A stretch of 64,000 bases of DNA from Triglochin maritima (taxonomy: Eukaryota; Streptophyta; Magnoliopsida; Alismatales; Juncaginaceae): positions 22,980,501-23,044,500 of the forward strand of contig OY821787.1 in assembly GCA_963682175.1 (NCBI GenBank), read 5' to 3'. Each line of letters starts with the position of its first letter. Within the stretch, counting starts at the first letter, position 1. Both the position numbers and the translations under genes were made by a program. The notes below the pieces were generated by a model that was not told the origin of the DNA, did not search any database, and saw only the letters and a list, made by a program, of their open reading frames with translations. Positions 1 to 12,028 of this stretch are shown piece by piece.

Positions 1-743
1 GACTAAACATGGCATAAAACTCTAACTAGAAAACTAACCAACAAAATCAACAACTAATTGGATAGAAAGAAAGTTAATGACAAGAGGAACATGAAAACTA
101 ACCTACTTTAATGGTGGAAGTGGAGAAGAAGAGGAAAGGAAGACGAAACAATGATATTTATAGAAGAAAGTGTGGTGTAGATGATTCTGGGAGAAATCCA
201 ACTACTGAAATTGATTTCTTTATGTTCTGGTGCACGTCTTTAAACTGATCCGAGCCAGGGTAGAAATGTGAGAATCATCTGCCTAACGTAATCCACTAGT
301 GGCAGATTTTAATCCGCCATTGGTAAATCATTTGGGTCGGATTCGCCTGAAATTTTATCTGTTGCTTAAGTTATGTATTTTGCACGTAAGGTGCACTCCT
401 GGTCCGCTAGTTTGAGCCTTTTTATTTTTAATTGCCCATATACTCCTCGAAATCATGGTGTTTAAGGGTTTTTGCGTCCAAAATGTTTTTCGTGGGTTCA
501 AGTCCCTCTGGATTTGATATGGGTCCTTCCTGATTTGCAGATGGGTCATTGTGTATGACAAAACGATCCACTCAGCTTCATTTGAATCATTTCTTTTTGC
601 ATTTCAGTCCTTTTCTCTTCCCTTCCTTTTCTTATGTATTACCTAACACCTGAAACACCACAAACAAACACTCGAGTAGCACAAAATTAGGGTAAAATAT
701 AGGATATATAGTATGAATGCGATGTATGATATGCTACTAATCA
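1..743 (-). mobile_element. Ty3/gypsy-type LTR, partial (window edge)
   Basis: This is a diverged copy of the LTR family seen again at 2136, 6423, 15727 and 31175. It shares the stretch with 'cagtcctttt', the run of short T-rich phrases and the terminal 'actaatca'. Read on the minus strand the LTR begins at 743 with TGATTAGTA. The other end lies outside the window, so solo LTR and full element cannot be told apart. No coding capacity is visible; the small reading frame at 355-561 is incidental. Confidence 0.6.
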
Positions 744-859
744 TACTACATTGGTTTCACTATTAAAAACCAACATGGTATACCAACATATCACGTCGGA
801 CCTTTGGCCAACATAATATCCCCTCCCTTACCACGTCCCTCCGAACACATGTCTGTCTG

Positions 860-2135
860 CTAAGGTTGGGATTAGTCTTTTCTTGCTTCAGTCAATTCCT
901 ACCGATACTCCTTCTGAGTACCTGCAAGTATAGATTTTTGTATCCAAACTACTTTAGGTCCTTGAATGTTAATCTTTGGTACGCAAACCATTTTGGTCTT
1001 TGGTTCTTAAAAACTTGTAGAACTTTCCTTCATGAAGAGATGCTTTCCATTCAAAGTAGTATGAATGACATGGTTTTTGTTGAAATTAGCATTGTATGCT
1101 AATTCATGCTTATCTAACCATTAATTTTGACTAGCAAGAAGCATATCAATCATATTCTTTTCATAGTGAAATTTCAAGATCTTTTTGTAATTGAACATTT
1201 CTAGCAATGAGATCTTATAAATCACTACATGAATGATTTGCATTTAGAGTTGTAAATCATCTTTCAAGCAAGAGTTCTCTAATGCAATTTATGATGACTA
1301 TCATCCAACTTAATTTTCTCATTCTTGATATATTCCATTTGGCATCGTTCCTCATCAATTTTCTTCATATCTAGTTTGTCCTTTTGGAAGTTTTCTTCAA
1401 ATTTATCAACTAGCTCATAAATGCATTTTCAAGCTCATTACAACAATTAGAATCATCATTTGACCTAGAAGATCCCTCACTCTCTTCATCTTCTATTGTC
1501 ATAAAGCACATTGTGGCAATTTCGCCCTCACTTTATCAAGAGGATGAAGAGTCATCACAAGTTGCTTTAAGAGCTTTCTTCTTCTCTTTTGTTTTTCTTT
1601 TCTCCTTTCTTTCTCTTTCTTTATCCTTTTCTTTTCTTCTCTCTTTTCCTCTATCTACTTTCTTGATAAACTCCTTCAACTTTTGACCAATTAGCTCCTC
1701 TTCATCATCACTTTCTTCCTTCTTTGGTTTGTCAGAATCAGTGATTGCTTGTAACACAAAGTATTTCTTTTTGGCGCCTTCATTCTCCTTGTGGTCTTTC
1801 ATTTCTAGCTCATATTCCATGAGACTACCAATAAGCTCCTCAACCTTTAACTGGGTAAGACATTGTGCTTCCTCAATTGTGGTCCTTTTCTCCTCCCATT
1901 TGTTGGTGAGTGATAGGAGAATTTTCAAGACACATCTCCCTCAACAAAAACTCTCCCAAAAGCTTTGAGAGATCAGTTAATAAACTCAGTGAAGCGATTG
2001 CATCACTTATGTTACCACCAGGTTGCATCAACAAAAGTTCATATTTATATGTGAACAAATTTATTCTAGTTTCCTTCATTCTACTAAAACCCCCATGGTG
2101 CGTTTGAAGTTTATTCCATATACCATATAGACTAT
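860..2135 (-). pseudogene. Decayed Ty1/copia gag (SIRE-like) with gag-pol linker
   Basis: Read from 2135 leftwards, the translation matches the capsid region of the copia gag at 17786: a KETRI-like segment, then WEEKRTTIEEAQ and LKVEELIGSLMEYE. A highly charged K/E/R stretch follows, then the acidic 'CFMTIEDEESE' tail near 1500. Near 940-1000 it ends in a GPKVVWIQK motif, the linker typical of this group just before protease. No protease, integrase or reverse transcriptase follows. Several stops and frame changes break it, so it makes no Gag. The upstream gag half is missing because a gypsy LTR abuts at 2136. Sequence 744-859 is unassigned. Confidence 0.75.
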
Positions 2136-3291
2136 TGATTGATCGTTTTAATTACCGCAAGTGCAGAACATCAGTGAAGACACGGAAAGTACGGGTCGAT
2201 CCACAGGGAGGTGTGTCGACTCTAGTTTTGGAAATCAAGTGGGAACTGAGGGGAGAAGAAGTGTAATTACACTAATTAAACTATGCTAAACTAATAAGAA
2301 TCAAACACAGAAGATGAAAGCACGAGAAGAAATGAACCTAAACTAAGTAACTATAAAAGCAAGATGGAATTCTGGAAGAGAAGCCCCAAGGGGTGGAGTG
2401 TGTGTACAAATGAAATAAAGTTGTAAGGAATGCCTTCAATAGGGCACAAGTGTAGGTTGTGTTTTTAGGCATAAGAAGTACCTAATGGTTGTGCCAAGAC
2501 CTATCAATCAAATCACTAACCTAGTTGATTAATATGAGCATAAACAAATTTGTTATTAAGAACCTACAAAAGCATGGCATTAGGAAAAGGAAACATGTTA
2601 ATTAATTCTACTAAGATTAAGACAAACAAAATTAAATAAGCATGCAAGAATTAAAAGAGAAGACAACATTAAAACAAACTAAATAAAATTATTTTATTTA
2701 CATGACTCACATTACAACTACCATTCTTCTCCACTTGAGTTTTGCTCCAAGAATTACACTAAGTAGAGAGAATGCCACCAAGCAATGGGTACCTTACAAG
2801 GTAATCAGGGACAATCCCCCGATGTGGGACTAATGACATACTATAAATGGACATAAAACACTCTAATACAACACCCAGCTAAACATAATCGGGTTTGGAG
2901 CGAATTCAACCGCCAATTGGTGGTCTGGATTGCTAGGATCCATTCCTTGCTTCGAAGACACGTTGCTAGGTTGATTTCTTCATGTGTAGTGCACCTGAAG
3001 TGGTTGCTGGAGTTTAGGTCCGAATCTAATTGCCAAAATACTCCTAATGATGGTGTTGAGTTTCTTGATTTGCGTATTGGTCCTTTTGGTTTACATCCGG
3101 ATCATTTACTCTTGCATATCAGTCCATAAGTTTCACAATTCAGTCATTTTTCTTGCATTCACATTCTTTTTGTGTCTCTTCTGAAACTTGTTTATTCCTG
3201 AAACTTAATCATAAAACTCGTTACATAGCATTGCTTAGATTCTACATAGAGGATATAAGACACGAATATATGCATGATATGATGTCAATCT
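2136..3291 (-). mobile_element. Ty3/gypsy LTR copy, probably solo and internally deleted
   Basis: One end is TGATTGATCGTTTTA followed by 'accgcaagtgca', and the other is 'gatgtcaatc'. These are the inverted TGATTGA/TCAATCA termini of this LTR family. At about 1156 bp it is shorter than the 1557-bp copy at 31175, so it has lost internal sequence. It interrupts the minus-strand gag whose left part ends at 2135. The right flank is a (GT)n run rather than gag, so no target-site duplication can be found and the right side was probably rearranged. Confidence 0.7.
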
Positions 3292-3954
3292 GTGTGTGTG
3301 TGTTTTACACACATTCATTCAAGCACAAGTGTAAATTGTGTTAATTACATGTAGAAGCTTGTGTGGAATCTTGGAATCTATGTCTAGACACCTTGAGGTA
3401 CTCAAGGATAATTTCAGATTTGCAAGCATTCTTGAGGTACGTAATGAAGCCATAAAAGCGTCAATTAGTCCCAAGTGCACCCCTAGTTCATTCATGTAAC
3501 ATGTACCAAACTAGGAAACCATGCATATCACGACAAATCAATAAACACATACAAACCCAAAACATGTAACGTATGTAACCTATTCTCCATAAAGGGTTAT
3601 ACGCGTCGTTTTTTTATATTTGTCTGACACCTCTAGTATAGACGTCATGTGGTCTTTATGACTGACGTCTATACCACTAGATGTTGTGTGGGTTCTACAG
3701 CCGACGTTTATAGCTCTTTTCTCCAAATAAAAAATACAACCTAACCTAAACCCAAACTCGACCCCATTTTCCTCCAAACCCCTGTGGCACCTCCTCGACC
3801 CACGCCGCAGCACCCACACCGTTCCTACCAACCCACCTCGATCGCTCACCGCAACACCAATGATGTCCCTACACCAAAACCGCTACAACCCTCCTCGACC
3901 CCCGCTACCATTCCGAACCCCAAACCCCTCCCCTGTCACCGTCCCCACCTCCAA
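3292..3954. other. Non-genic stretch with a CACTA-like fold-back
   Basis: No gene is seen. At 3633-3680 an inverted repeat pairs 'ctagtatagacgtca' with 'tgacgtctataccactag', the kind of AGACGTC subterminal repeat found in plant CACTA elements. A C-rich block (3770-3960) follows. The reading frames here are short, low in complexity and unsupported. Confidence 0.4.
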
Positions 3955-4715
3955 ACCCCTGAGGGAGGTGTGTTAACTCTGGTTTGTTCGAACGCAAGTG
4001 GGAAACAAAGGGGAGAAGAGATGTGATTATGCTAACCTAAGCTACACTAAACTAGAAACTAACAAAGGAGAAAGATGAAAGCACAAGACTACTAAAAGTA
4101 AGATAAACAACTAACAAAAGGACGATGGAATTCAGTAAGGAAAACCCCTAAGGGGCGGAGTGTGTGCACACATGTAATAAGATGGGAAGAATGCCTTCAA
4201 TAGGCACAAATGTAGGTAGTATTTTCATGTATAGGAAGTGTCTACAGTTTATGGCAAAACCTATCAATCAATTCACTAACCTAGTTGATTAACATTCACA
4301 TATACAAGTTGGTTATTTCAGAACCTAAAAAAGCATGAGCGGTGTCTAATATTTGTGGCAAAACTCATCAAGTGAAGTATTCTACTCTAAATAAGCAAGC
4401 ATACATTCATATTTATCAACACATTTCAAAATCAAGCATTCATTTCCATTCTTTAATTAATGTATGAACTACTCACTAATCATTACACTACAAACTACAT
4501 TAACAAAACGAAACATTCTAATTAAAGGCAATTAAACTAAGCAAATAAGAAATATTAAAGAAGCTAAATGAAAGGAAACTAAACTAAAGAAGCATGCAAG
4601 AATTAAAAGACAAGACAATATTAAAAGAAACTAAGAAAAATTATTTATTAACATGACTCACATTGCAAGTGGCATTCTTCTCCACCTTGAGTTTTTGCTT
4701 CAAGGCTCTTACTCC
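3955..4715 (-). mobile_element. Ty3/gypsy LTR fragment
   Basis: From 'gagggaggtgtgttaactct' on, this follows the same order of landmarks as the LTR copies at 2136 and 12675: the 'ggggagaag' motif, 'aaacccctaaggggcggagtg', 'cctatcaatcaattcactaacc' and 'gactcacattgcaag'. It stops at about 4715, where a copia LTR end begins. Both termini are missing. Confidence 0.65.
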
Positions 4716-5042
4716 GGTCAAGTTCATTGTAAAGGTTTCGATGAAAACTCGAAGCATCCCTATCAGATTATGAGAGGACGAGCCAAGCTCGGCGAGGGTT
4801 GTTCTAGAGCTTGAAGATTGTGAAGGCGTTCTCTCCCGGCCCAAAACGGGGAGTGGATACTGAAGTCGTGAGCGGAGCTCGGTACCGAACCCTATATAAA
4901 AATGTCATCTTTGTTTGTGGTTTGCATATTCCCTTAGATTACTTGCTTGCTTATTTTTATTCCACTGTGCAGTCTTGTTTGATTAAGAAAGTAGGTAATT
5001 AACCTTAAAGTTATTAGAATAAGAGTCCATAACGATCCTACA
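4716..5042 (+). mobile_element. 3' part of a copia LTR
   Basis: The sequence ends in 'cgatcctaca' followed two bases later by a tRNA-Met-type primer-binding site, which fixes the LTR end at 5042. The phrase 'ttctctcccggccc' and the following ~150 bp recur in the LTR end at 42870-43166 and, more weakly, at 34260-34545. The 5' part of this LTR is missing. Confidence 0.7.
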
Positions 5043-5044
5043 TT

Positions 5045-5056
5045 TGGTATCAGAGC
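5045..5056 (+). promoter_or_regulatory. Primer-binding site (initiator tRNA-Met type)
   Basis: TGGTATCAGAGC lies two bases after the LTR end. This is the standard plant copia site for priming reverse transcription with the 3' end of initiator tRNA-Met. Confidence 0.8.
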
Positions 5057-5094
5057 ATAGCTACAAAATTTCATATACTTAATCGTATTTTAGC

Positions 5095-6422
5095 ATGCTA
5101 TCCACATCTAATCATGTAGAGGGATTATGCACCACTAGGCTTGCTTTGCTTAATGGGTCAAATTATGACTATTGGAAGAAAAGAATGAAGATTTTCTGAA
5201 TCACTAATGATCTTAAGTATTGGATTTTTCTTCAAACTCCATACACATCCCCAAATGAAGAAGAGTTACCCTCATTATCTAGGGCCAAAACGAAAGTAAT
5301 TGAAATGAATTCAAAGATTATGAACATCTTATATTATGCCCTTAATGAGGGTGAATACAATAGAATTCGGGGTTGTGAAAGTGCATATGAAATATGGCAT
5401 AGATTGAAAATGCATCATGAGGGTGATAGCAAAATTAAGGAAACTCGCATTAGTCTCCTCATGCATAAATATGAAATTTTTGCTATGCAAATCGGTGAGA
5501 ACATAAGCGAAATGAACACTCGCTTCACCAATATCACTAATTCTCTTTTGGTGCTTGGAAAAAAATTAGTGAAGGAGAAATGACTAGCAAATTCCTCTGG
5601 TCACTCAACAACGATTGGGAAGATAAGGTCGTCATAATTGAAGAAGCTCATGATCTTTCAAAATTAAAGATGGAGGAACTCATTGGAAACTTCTTGGCTT
5701 ATGAACTTCAAATCAACCATTAAAAGGAGAAGGAAGCCTCCAAGAAGAAATCCCCCATGGCATTACATGCAAAATTCAATGAGCCAAGGAGAAGAGAGGA
5801 GAATGAGGACATTGAAGTCCTTTCTCAATACATCTTCAAATTCCTCAAAAACGATAAGGAAGAAACGAGAGAAAAAAGAGGAAGAAGAAGTGAGATGAGA
5901 TGAGAGAAAAAGAAAAGGAGAAGGAGGAGAGCGAAAAGGAGAGAAGAGAAAGGGAGAAAATTAAAGAAGGAGAGAATGGAGTGGAGAAGATAAAAGGAGA
6001 AGACCAAGAGAAGAGAAAGGAAGGAGGAAGCTCACAAACCTACATGGGATGACTCAACATCACAATCATCATCCTCCTTGCAAACTAGAAGAGAGGTTGC
6101 CCACTCATGCTTCATGGCTATTGAAGATGAACAAAGTGAGGTAGACTCTAACTCTTATTCTACTAGATCAAATTCTTGCTCTACTAAATCATATTATAGT
6201 GATAGCTCGTGTTCTAAGCAAGAAACATATACACATAATGAGCTTCAAAATGCATTTCATGATTTAGTTAAACAATATGAGATCATTTGTGAAATAATAA
6301 GAATGCTAGAAAGACTATCAATGATCTCCAAATTCAAATTGAAATAATCATGAATGAAAAGAATGAGGTGCTTGCTAGACATGAAACTAATGCATTAAAA
6401 CCTGGTAGTCAAAATGCAACAC
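5095..6422 (+). pseudogene. Copia gag, first part, interrupted
   Basis: The ATG at 5095 is followed by an N-terminal retroviral-type Gag segment (LALLNGSNYDYWKKRM) and the UBN2-like capsid domain, with KETRISLLMHKYE and ENISEMNTRFTNITNS at 5305-5583. Downstream come LIGNF, a lysine/glutamate-rich run and 'AHSCFMAIEDEQSE' near 6100. Stops occur near 5197 and at 5581, and there are frame changes after that. No CCHC zinc knuckle is visible. The gene is cut at 6422 by a gypsy LTR and resumes at 13948 after an AACAC duplication. Same family as the remnant at 860-2135. Confidence 0.75.
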
Positions 6423-6503
6423 TGTTGAACGTTTTCATTTAAACCGCAAGTGCACGGCCGCGTTGAAGCGATGGCAAATACGGGTCGTCCTCAGGGAGGT
6501 GAG

Positions 6504-7215
6504 TGTAGGATTTCTAGTTTAATTGCACATATATATTTTCGAACTTTTTTATGCACAATAAGGATCAATTACAATTTTCTATGATTTGTTTCATGCATGC
6601 ATCGGTTTGTTTCAATAACTAGTTTCAAAACTTTATTAAAACAAACATGGGGTCCGAATTTCATACCTAGAAGTTCTCTTAAACTACTTGATGATCCGGA
6701 GACATTGAGGATGCTTGTCGTTGCGCCGGATGCCTCCGAGTAGTCACCAAACTCTAAACAAGATCGGAGAGAGAAGAGCTAGCCTCTCAATCTCCAATAG
6801 GGTTTAGAATCAAACTACTAACCCCTCTTTAGTTCCCTTGAGAAGAAGATCTCTGAAAACTAAAACTAAACTCAAGAATTAATGAAAATTCGTGTAGAAT
6901 TATGGAGAGAGATGTTTGCACAACAAGATAATGAATGAATTAATAAAGTAATGAGATAAACTTGTATTTATAAGTTCTCTCCAAATTACATATTCATGTG
7001 CAACATCTTACCCATGATTTCATGCAAACTTCCATCTAACCATCCATTATTTGCTAACAAATAATCTTAGCCACGAATTAAATCAGTTATGGACCAATTC
7101 CATGCATGATCTAAGTAATTCTTAAATTAATTCTGCATAAAACCGTCTGGACCGGTCGACCGTTTTGGAGGTTCGGTCGACCGTTTAGACCAGGTTTCGG
7201 TCGAACGTTAATAAC
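6504..7215 (-). mobile_element. Truncated copia LTR (terminal part)
   Basis: From TGTAGGATTTC at 6504 it runs parallel to the complete LTR at 7783 for about 650 bp, including the 'ccatgcatgatctaa' stretch. It then enters a cluster of GGTCGACCG motifs whose arrangement differs, and homology is lost somewhere in 7140-7260. Confidence 0.8.
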
Positions 7216-7769
7216 TCGGTCGACCGTTCGTATAAATAAGCCCCTGTATAATAAAAATTACATACATTCATAGTTGCTGATTTGGAACATATAAACTCAC
7301 AATTCCTGCAAAGACAACTCGAGCATCCATGCACGCAATATTGCTATAAACTAAACAACCTAGTTTATCAATCATCTAGAATCTCAAACAATTCTTTGAA
7401 AAACATTTTGAAATCCATTAAAAAGGTTTTTCATCCATCCACAAGTTCAAAAACAATTTTGAACCACCGTCCATCCAATTTCCTAAAATGAAAGACGAAC
7501 CGCAGTTTTTTAGTTTTGTTGATTCTCTTACAAAACAATCGTTTATGCTTAAAACGAAATTATTGCAAGTTAGACTTATGTCTAAATCATAATTCTAATA
7601 ATTACATAACATGTTTTAAACCACTTAAAACATTCAAAACGAATTATTACAAAGAATTATTCCAACAAAACATTTAAAGACCGAAAAACCGGAAAATCGA
7701 ATTGTTCGAACCCTAGATGGTAAACTAAATTTATTTATAGTTTCAAATCATTAGAAAATTGAACCCTAA
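7216..7769 (-). other. Untranslated internal leader of the composite copia
   Basis: This AT-rich sequence lies directly downstream (minus strand) of the primer-binding site and carries no recognisable Gag. The reading frame at 7282-7491 is unsupported. It is what remains of the internal region between two LTRs. Confidence 0.55.
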
Positions 7770-7781
7770 GCTCTGATACCA
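7770..7781 (-). promoter_or_regulatory. Primer-binding site (tRNA-Met type)
   Basis: On the minus strand TGGTATCAGAGC follows the LTR end (…ATCCTACA, at 7783) after a single base. This shows that 9778-7783 acts as a 5' LTR for the sequence to its left. Confidence 0.85.
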
Positions 7782-7782
7782 C

Positions 7783-9778
7783 TGTAGGATTTCATGTTTA
7801 ATTACACATATATATTTTCGAATTTTTATGCATAAAGGATCAATTACAATTTTCTATGATTTGTTTCATGCATGCATCAGTTTGTTTCAATAACTATTTT
7901 CAAAACTTTATTAAAACAAACATGGGACTCCAAAATTCATACCTAGAAGTTCTCTAAAACTTCTTGAAGATTCGGAGACGTTGAGGATGCTTGTCGCTGC
8001 GCCGGATGACTCCGAGTATTCACCAAACCCTAAACAAGATTGGAGAGAGAAGAGCTAGCCTCTCAATCTCCAATAGAGTTTAGAATCTAATTACTAACCC
8101 CTCTTTAGTTCCCTTGAGAAGAAGATCTCTGAAAACTAAAACTAAACTCAAGAATTAAGGTGAAACTCGTGGAGAATTATGGAGAGAGAAGTTTGCATAA
8201 CAAAATAATGAAATTAATTAATGAGGTAATAAGATAAACTTGTATTTATAAGTTCTCTCCTAATTACCTATTCATGTGCAACCTCTTGCCCAAGATTTCA
8301 TGCAAACTTCCATGTAACTATCCATTATTTGCTAACAAATAATCTTAGCCACGAATTAAATCAATTATGGACCAATTCCATGCATGATCTAATTAATTCT
8401 GCAGAAAACCGTCTAGACCGGTCGACCGTTCGAACCAAGTTTCGGTCGACCGTTCGCAACAATAAAATATTTCATCGCAATGTTCGGTCGACCCACCGAT
8501 AGATTCGGTCGACTGTTCCGAACAGACGAAAATTCCCTGTTATCGGTCGAGACGTGTCCGGTCGACCGTGCACCGATCGGTCGACCGTTTACTGTTGGTC
8601 GGTCGACCGTTGAGCACTGTTCTGCTGATTGGTCAAATTTTGGTTTTACCCCTACAAAATATGACATTTCGGGATCAGTAGTAAATTCACAACTTATGTA
8701 ACATATTATCCTATGTAACGATAAATCATTACACCCCATAATATTTACATCACATATGAATTTAATTTAGATTATAATTATGTTATTAATCACAACATAA
8801 TTTTGATTTTGCTTGTTCACCCCATGTGTCATATTTTCTACATGAAACCCGACACATCTTATGAACTCAAAATCCCATTTCTTGTTTCCCAGTTTTGTGG
8901 TGTGACCTATGGGATGATCTAAACTAAGTTGGCAGTGATATCAAGAGCTTAATATCACAAGCTATAAGCGGTATCTAGCTACACATTATAGCTCCCAATT
9001 AGTTAGATGTCTTAATTCCACTCGAACCAAAACCCGATCCATTTAGTGATGGAGTGCACCACTTGTGTCCGTCCCTTGCCTCATGATATTAAGAATACAC
9101 ACAAAGTAGTATTGTGTCATCTTTGTATTAGTATTCATTTCTTGATCTTTTTAAGCTAGTTACAAATATGTGACTTAACTCAAATCACATTGTGCACATT
9201 ATAACTTTGCTTTATCAAGAGGCCCACTAATATCATTACTCATTTAAGAGGGGCAATGATAATCTTTTGACTAACTATCTTCTCCAACGAAAGTCATACT
9301 TAACCAACTAATGCCTTTACACTACACTCATCGATAGCTCAAGACACTAGTCTAATTAAGCAATTCTTAAGTGATCGGATATAAGTCTTATATCAAAGAA
9401 CCAAGGACTCAGTAAAACATCAATGACACAGAAAACACAATTCTATAATGTTTTACTTATTAGGTCTATTCAGTATACAAAAGTAGTATTTTCCTCTTTT
9501 ATGTACCCGTGGTGTCACTCACTTGTAGAGCTACATTGATCTATGACTAACACGACAATCTTAACTCGGTAATTAATGTCACATGTTAATTACAATGATT
9601 GTGAATATCTATCGTTTTATGTAAACCAATAACTTTTAGAGCTCTACGGTTAAGGACCAAGAGTCTCTTCCTTAACACTTCAAAAGACGAATAACATAAA
9701 CAAGGAACAAAATGATTTCTCATTCAATTCATAATAATTGACATTTAAAAGTAAAAGTTTTAGAACATATTCCCTTCA
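7783..9778 (-). mobile_element. Complete copia LTR, shared by two internal regions
   Basis: The LTR is 1996 bp, running from TGAAGGGAAT to AAATCCTACA on the minus strand. A primer-binding site abuts one end and a polypurine tract the other, so both boundaries are firm. The part at 8405-8625 holds a cluster of GGTCGACCG palindromes. A related but diverged solo LTR lies at 29588-31153. Confidence 0.85.
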
Positions 9779-9790
9779 ATCTCCCACTTG
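9779..9790 (-). promoter_or_regulatory. Polypurine tract
   Basis: On the minus strand AAGTGGGAGATT stands immediately before the LTR start TGAAGGG. Such a purine tract primes plus-strand DNA synthesis in LTR retrotransposons. Confidence 0.8.
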
Positions 9791-9862
9791 TTATTAAAGT
9801 TTTCTTTCACATACATATTGAATGTATAAAATAATAATAACTAGGGTAAACCCCATTACATA

Positions 9863-12028
9863 TCAATCATCAAGACAATCTACATGGTTCCTCAATCCCA
9901 TGGACTCGAAATGCATTTCGCCCTTGGCTTGGGATAAGGGTTTTGTGAATGGATCAGCTGTGTTGTTGTTGGTGTCCACCCATAAAAGATTTATTTTGCC
10001 TTCGTCGATGAGATCACGTGTCACGAAGTATTTATGATCCATGTACTTCACTTTGTGGTGTGATTTGGGATCCTTGATTTGCGAGATAGATGCACTATTA
10101 TCGCAAAATAGCTCTACTGGTCCCTCGCTTGAGGGAATTACTCCAAGCTCTTCAAGGAACTTCTTAATCCACACTCCTTCCTTGCTCGCTTCAGCGACAG
10201 CCATTACTTCAGAAGCAGTGGTTGAGTAGGCCGTAGTGCTTTGTTTCCAACTACGCCAACTCACAGCTCCACCATTCAAAAGGAAGACATATCCTGATTG
10301 TGACCTTCTATCGTCTGGATGACTCATGAAACTCGCATCCGAGTAACCCTCGGCTATCAACTCCCTTTGTCCTCCATAAACAAGAATCTTATCCTTAGTC
10401 CGGTTAAGGTACTTCAGGATATTCTTAACCGCACTCCAATGCTTAGGACCTGCGTTGGATTGGTGACGACTTGTCACGCTTAAAGCATACGAGACATCGG
10501 GTCTTGTGCAAGTCATTGCGTACATGATCGACCCAATTGCCGAAGCATAAGGGACATCTTTCATGTACTCTAAGTTCTTACGTGATTGCGCACGTTGAGA
10601 CTTCTTGAGTTGCACACCCATACTCATTGGCACACTGCCCTTTTTGGAGTTGTTCATCTTGAACCTTTCCAAGACCTTATCAATGTATGCACGTTGACTG
10701 AGGCCAATGAGTCTACGGGATCTATCTCTCTATATCTTGATTCCCCAGATGTATTGAGCCTCACCCATATCTTTCATCGAACATGCAGATTTCAATGAAC
10801 TTCACGTTTTCTCAAGCAAAGGAATATGATTGCCCATGAGCAATATGTCATCGACATATAAGATTAGGAATACTACATGGCTCCCACTAACCTTCTTGTA
10901 TATACAAGGCTCTTCCTTACTTTGAATTAAGTGAAGCTTCTTCACTTCCTCGTCAAAGCGTTTGTTCCAACTCCTTGATGCTTGCTTCAATCCATAAATG
11001 GATCTTTGAAGCTTGCATACCTTCTCGCTATTCTTTGGATCTTCAAAACCTTGAGGTTGTACCATGTACACATCCTCCTCCAAGTTCCCATTAAGGAACG
11101 CCGTTTTGACATCCATTTGCCATATCTCATAATCATGAAATGCGGCAATAGCGAGCATAATCCGAATAGACTTGAACATGGCAACCGGTGAAAAAGTTAC
11201 ATCATAGTCAATTCCTTGAGCTTGAGTGAAACCTTTTGCTACAAGCCTCGCTTTGTAGGTTGTCAAGTTTCCATCCATGTCCATTTTCCTCTTGACAACC
11301 CATTTATTTTGAATGGCCTTTTTCCCTTGAGGAAGTTCAACCAAGTTTCACACTTGATTATCATACATGGATTCTATTTTGGATTCCATGGCCTTGAGCC
11401 ATAGTTTGGAGTCCTTTCTTTCCATTGCTTCTTGAAAGGTCGATGGATCATCGGTATCTATTACCATGATCTCATGAAGTCCCAAATACATATCGGGTTT
11501 CTTCCTTTCTCTCGTTGACCTTCTTAGTTCTTTTGGTTCTACGTGTACTTCTCGAACTTCTTCCACAATTTCTTGTGGAATTGGTTCGTGTTCGATTCTC
11601 GAACGTACACTTGGTGGGGAGGATTGAGTTTCTCTCACAATTTCTTGCGAAAGTCTCTCACTCACGCTCCCACTAAGGAAAGGAATCTCGGTTGGGCCTT
11701 CATGATCTTGAATGTCATCATTCATGTCATGATCTTGAAGAGTATCTTGAGTTTCCTCAAGCACAACCCTACTCCCACTACTTTTTACTCTTTCCAGAAA
11801 TTCCTTTTCCAGAAATATGGCATCCCTCTCTACAATCACCCGATTGGAGGTGATATGCCAAAAGTAGTATCCTCTTGTCTCACGAGGATAACCAATAAAG
11901 AAGCACTTGTCCGCTTTTAGTTGAAGTTTGGTCGACATCAATTTCTTGACGTAAGCCTCACAACCCCAAATCTTGAGAAAATTGAGCTTGGGTGTTTTAC
12001 CACTCCATAGCTCATAAGGAGTTTTCAT
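9863..12028 (-). pseudogene. Copia pol: integrase C-terminus, reverse transcriptase, RNase H
   Basis: One reading frame runs through the whole region without an indel but with three stops: TGA at 11350-11348, TGA at 10804-10802 and TAG at 10732-10730. It opens in the integrase C-terminal part (TPYELWSGKTPKLNFLKIWG). Reverse transcriptase follows, with [33 protein letters not shown] and the catalytic YVDDILL. RNase H comes next (YSDASFMSHPDDRRSQSGYVF, the STTASEVMAV region, and ADPFTKPLS near the end). Gag, protease and the integrase core are missing: an LTR fragment is fused at about 12023 through the short homology 'ttcatttcttgatct'. The protein resembles Tork/Tnt1-type copia polymerases. 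It is not expressed as a functional polyprotein. Confidence 0.88.

Noticed and set aside
8413..8739. Frames through the GGTCGACCG cluster (many VDR/GRP-type repeats) as a repeat protein
   Set aside because: Palindromic CGGTCGACCG arrays give open frames on both strands by composition alone. They lie inside an LTR.
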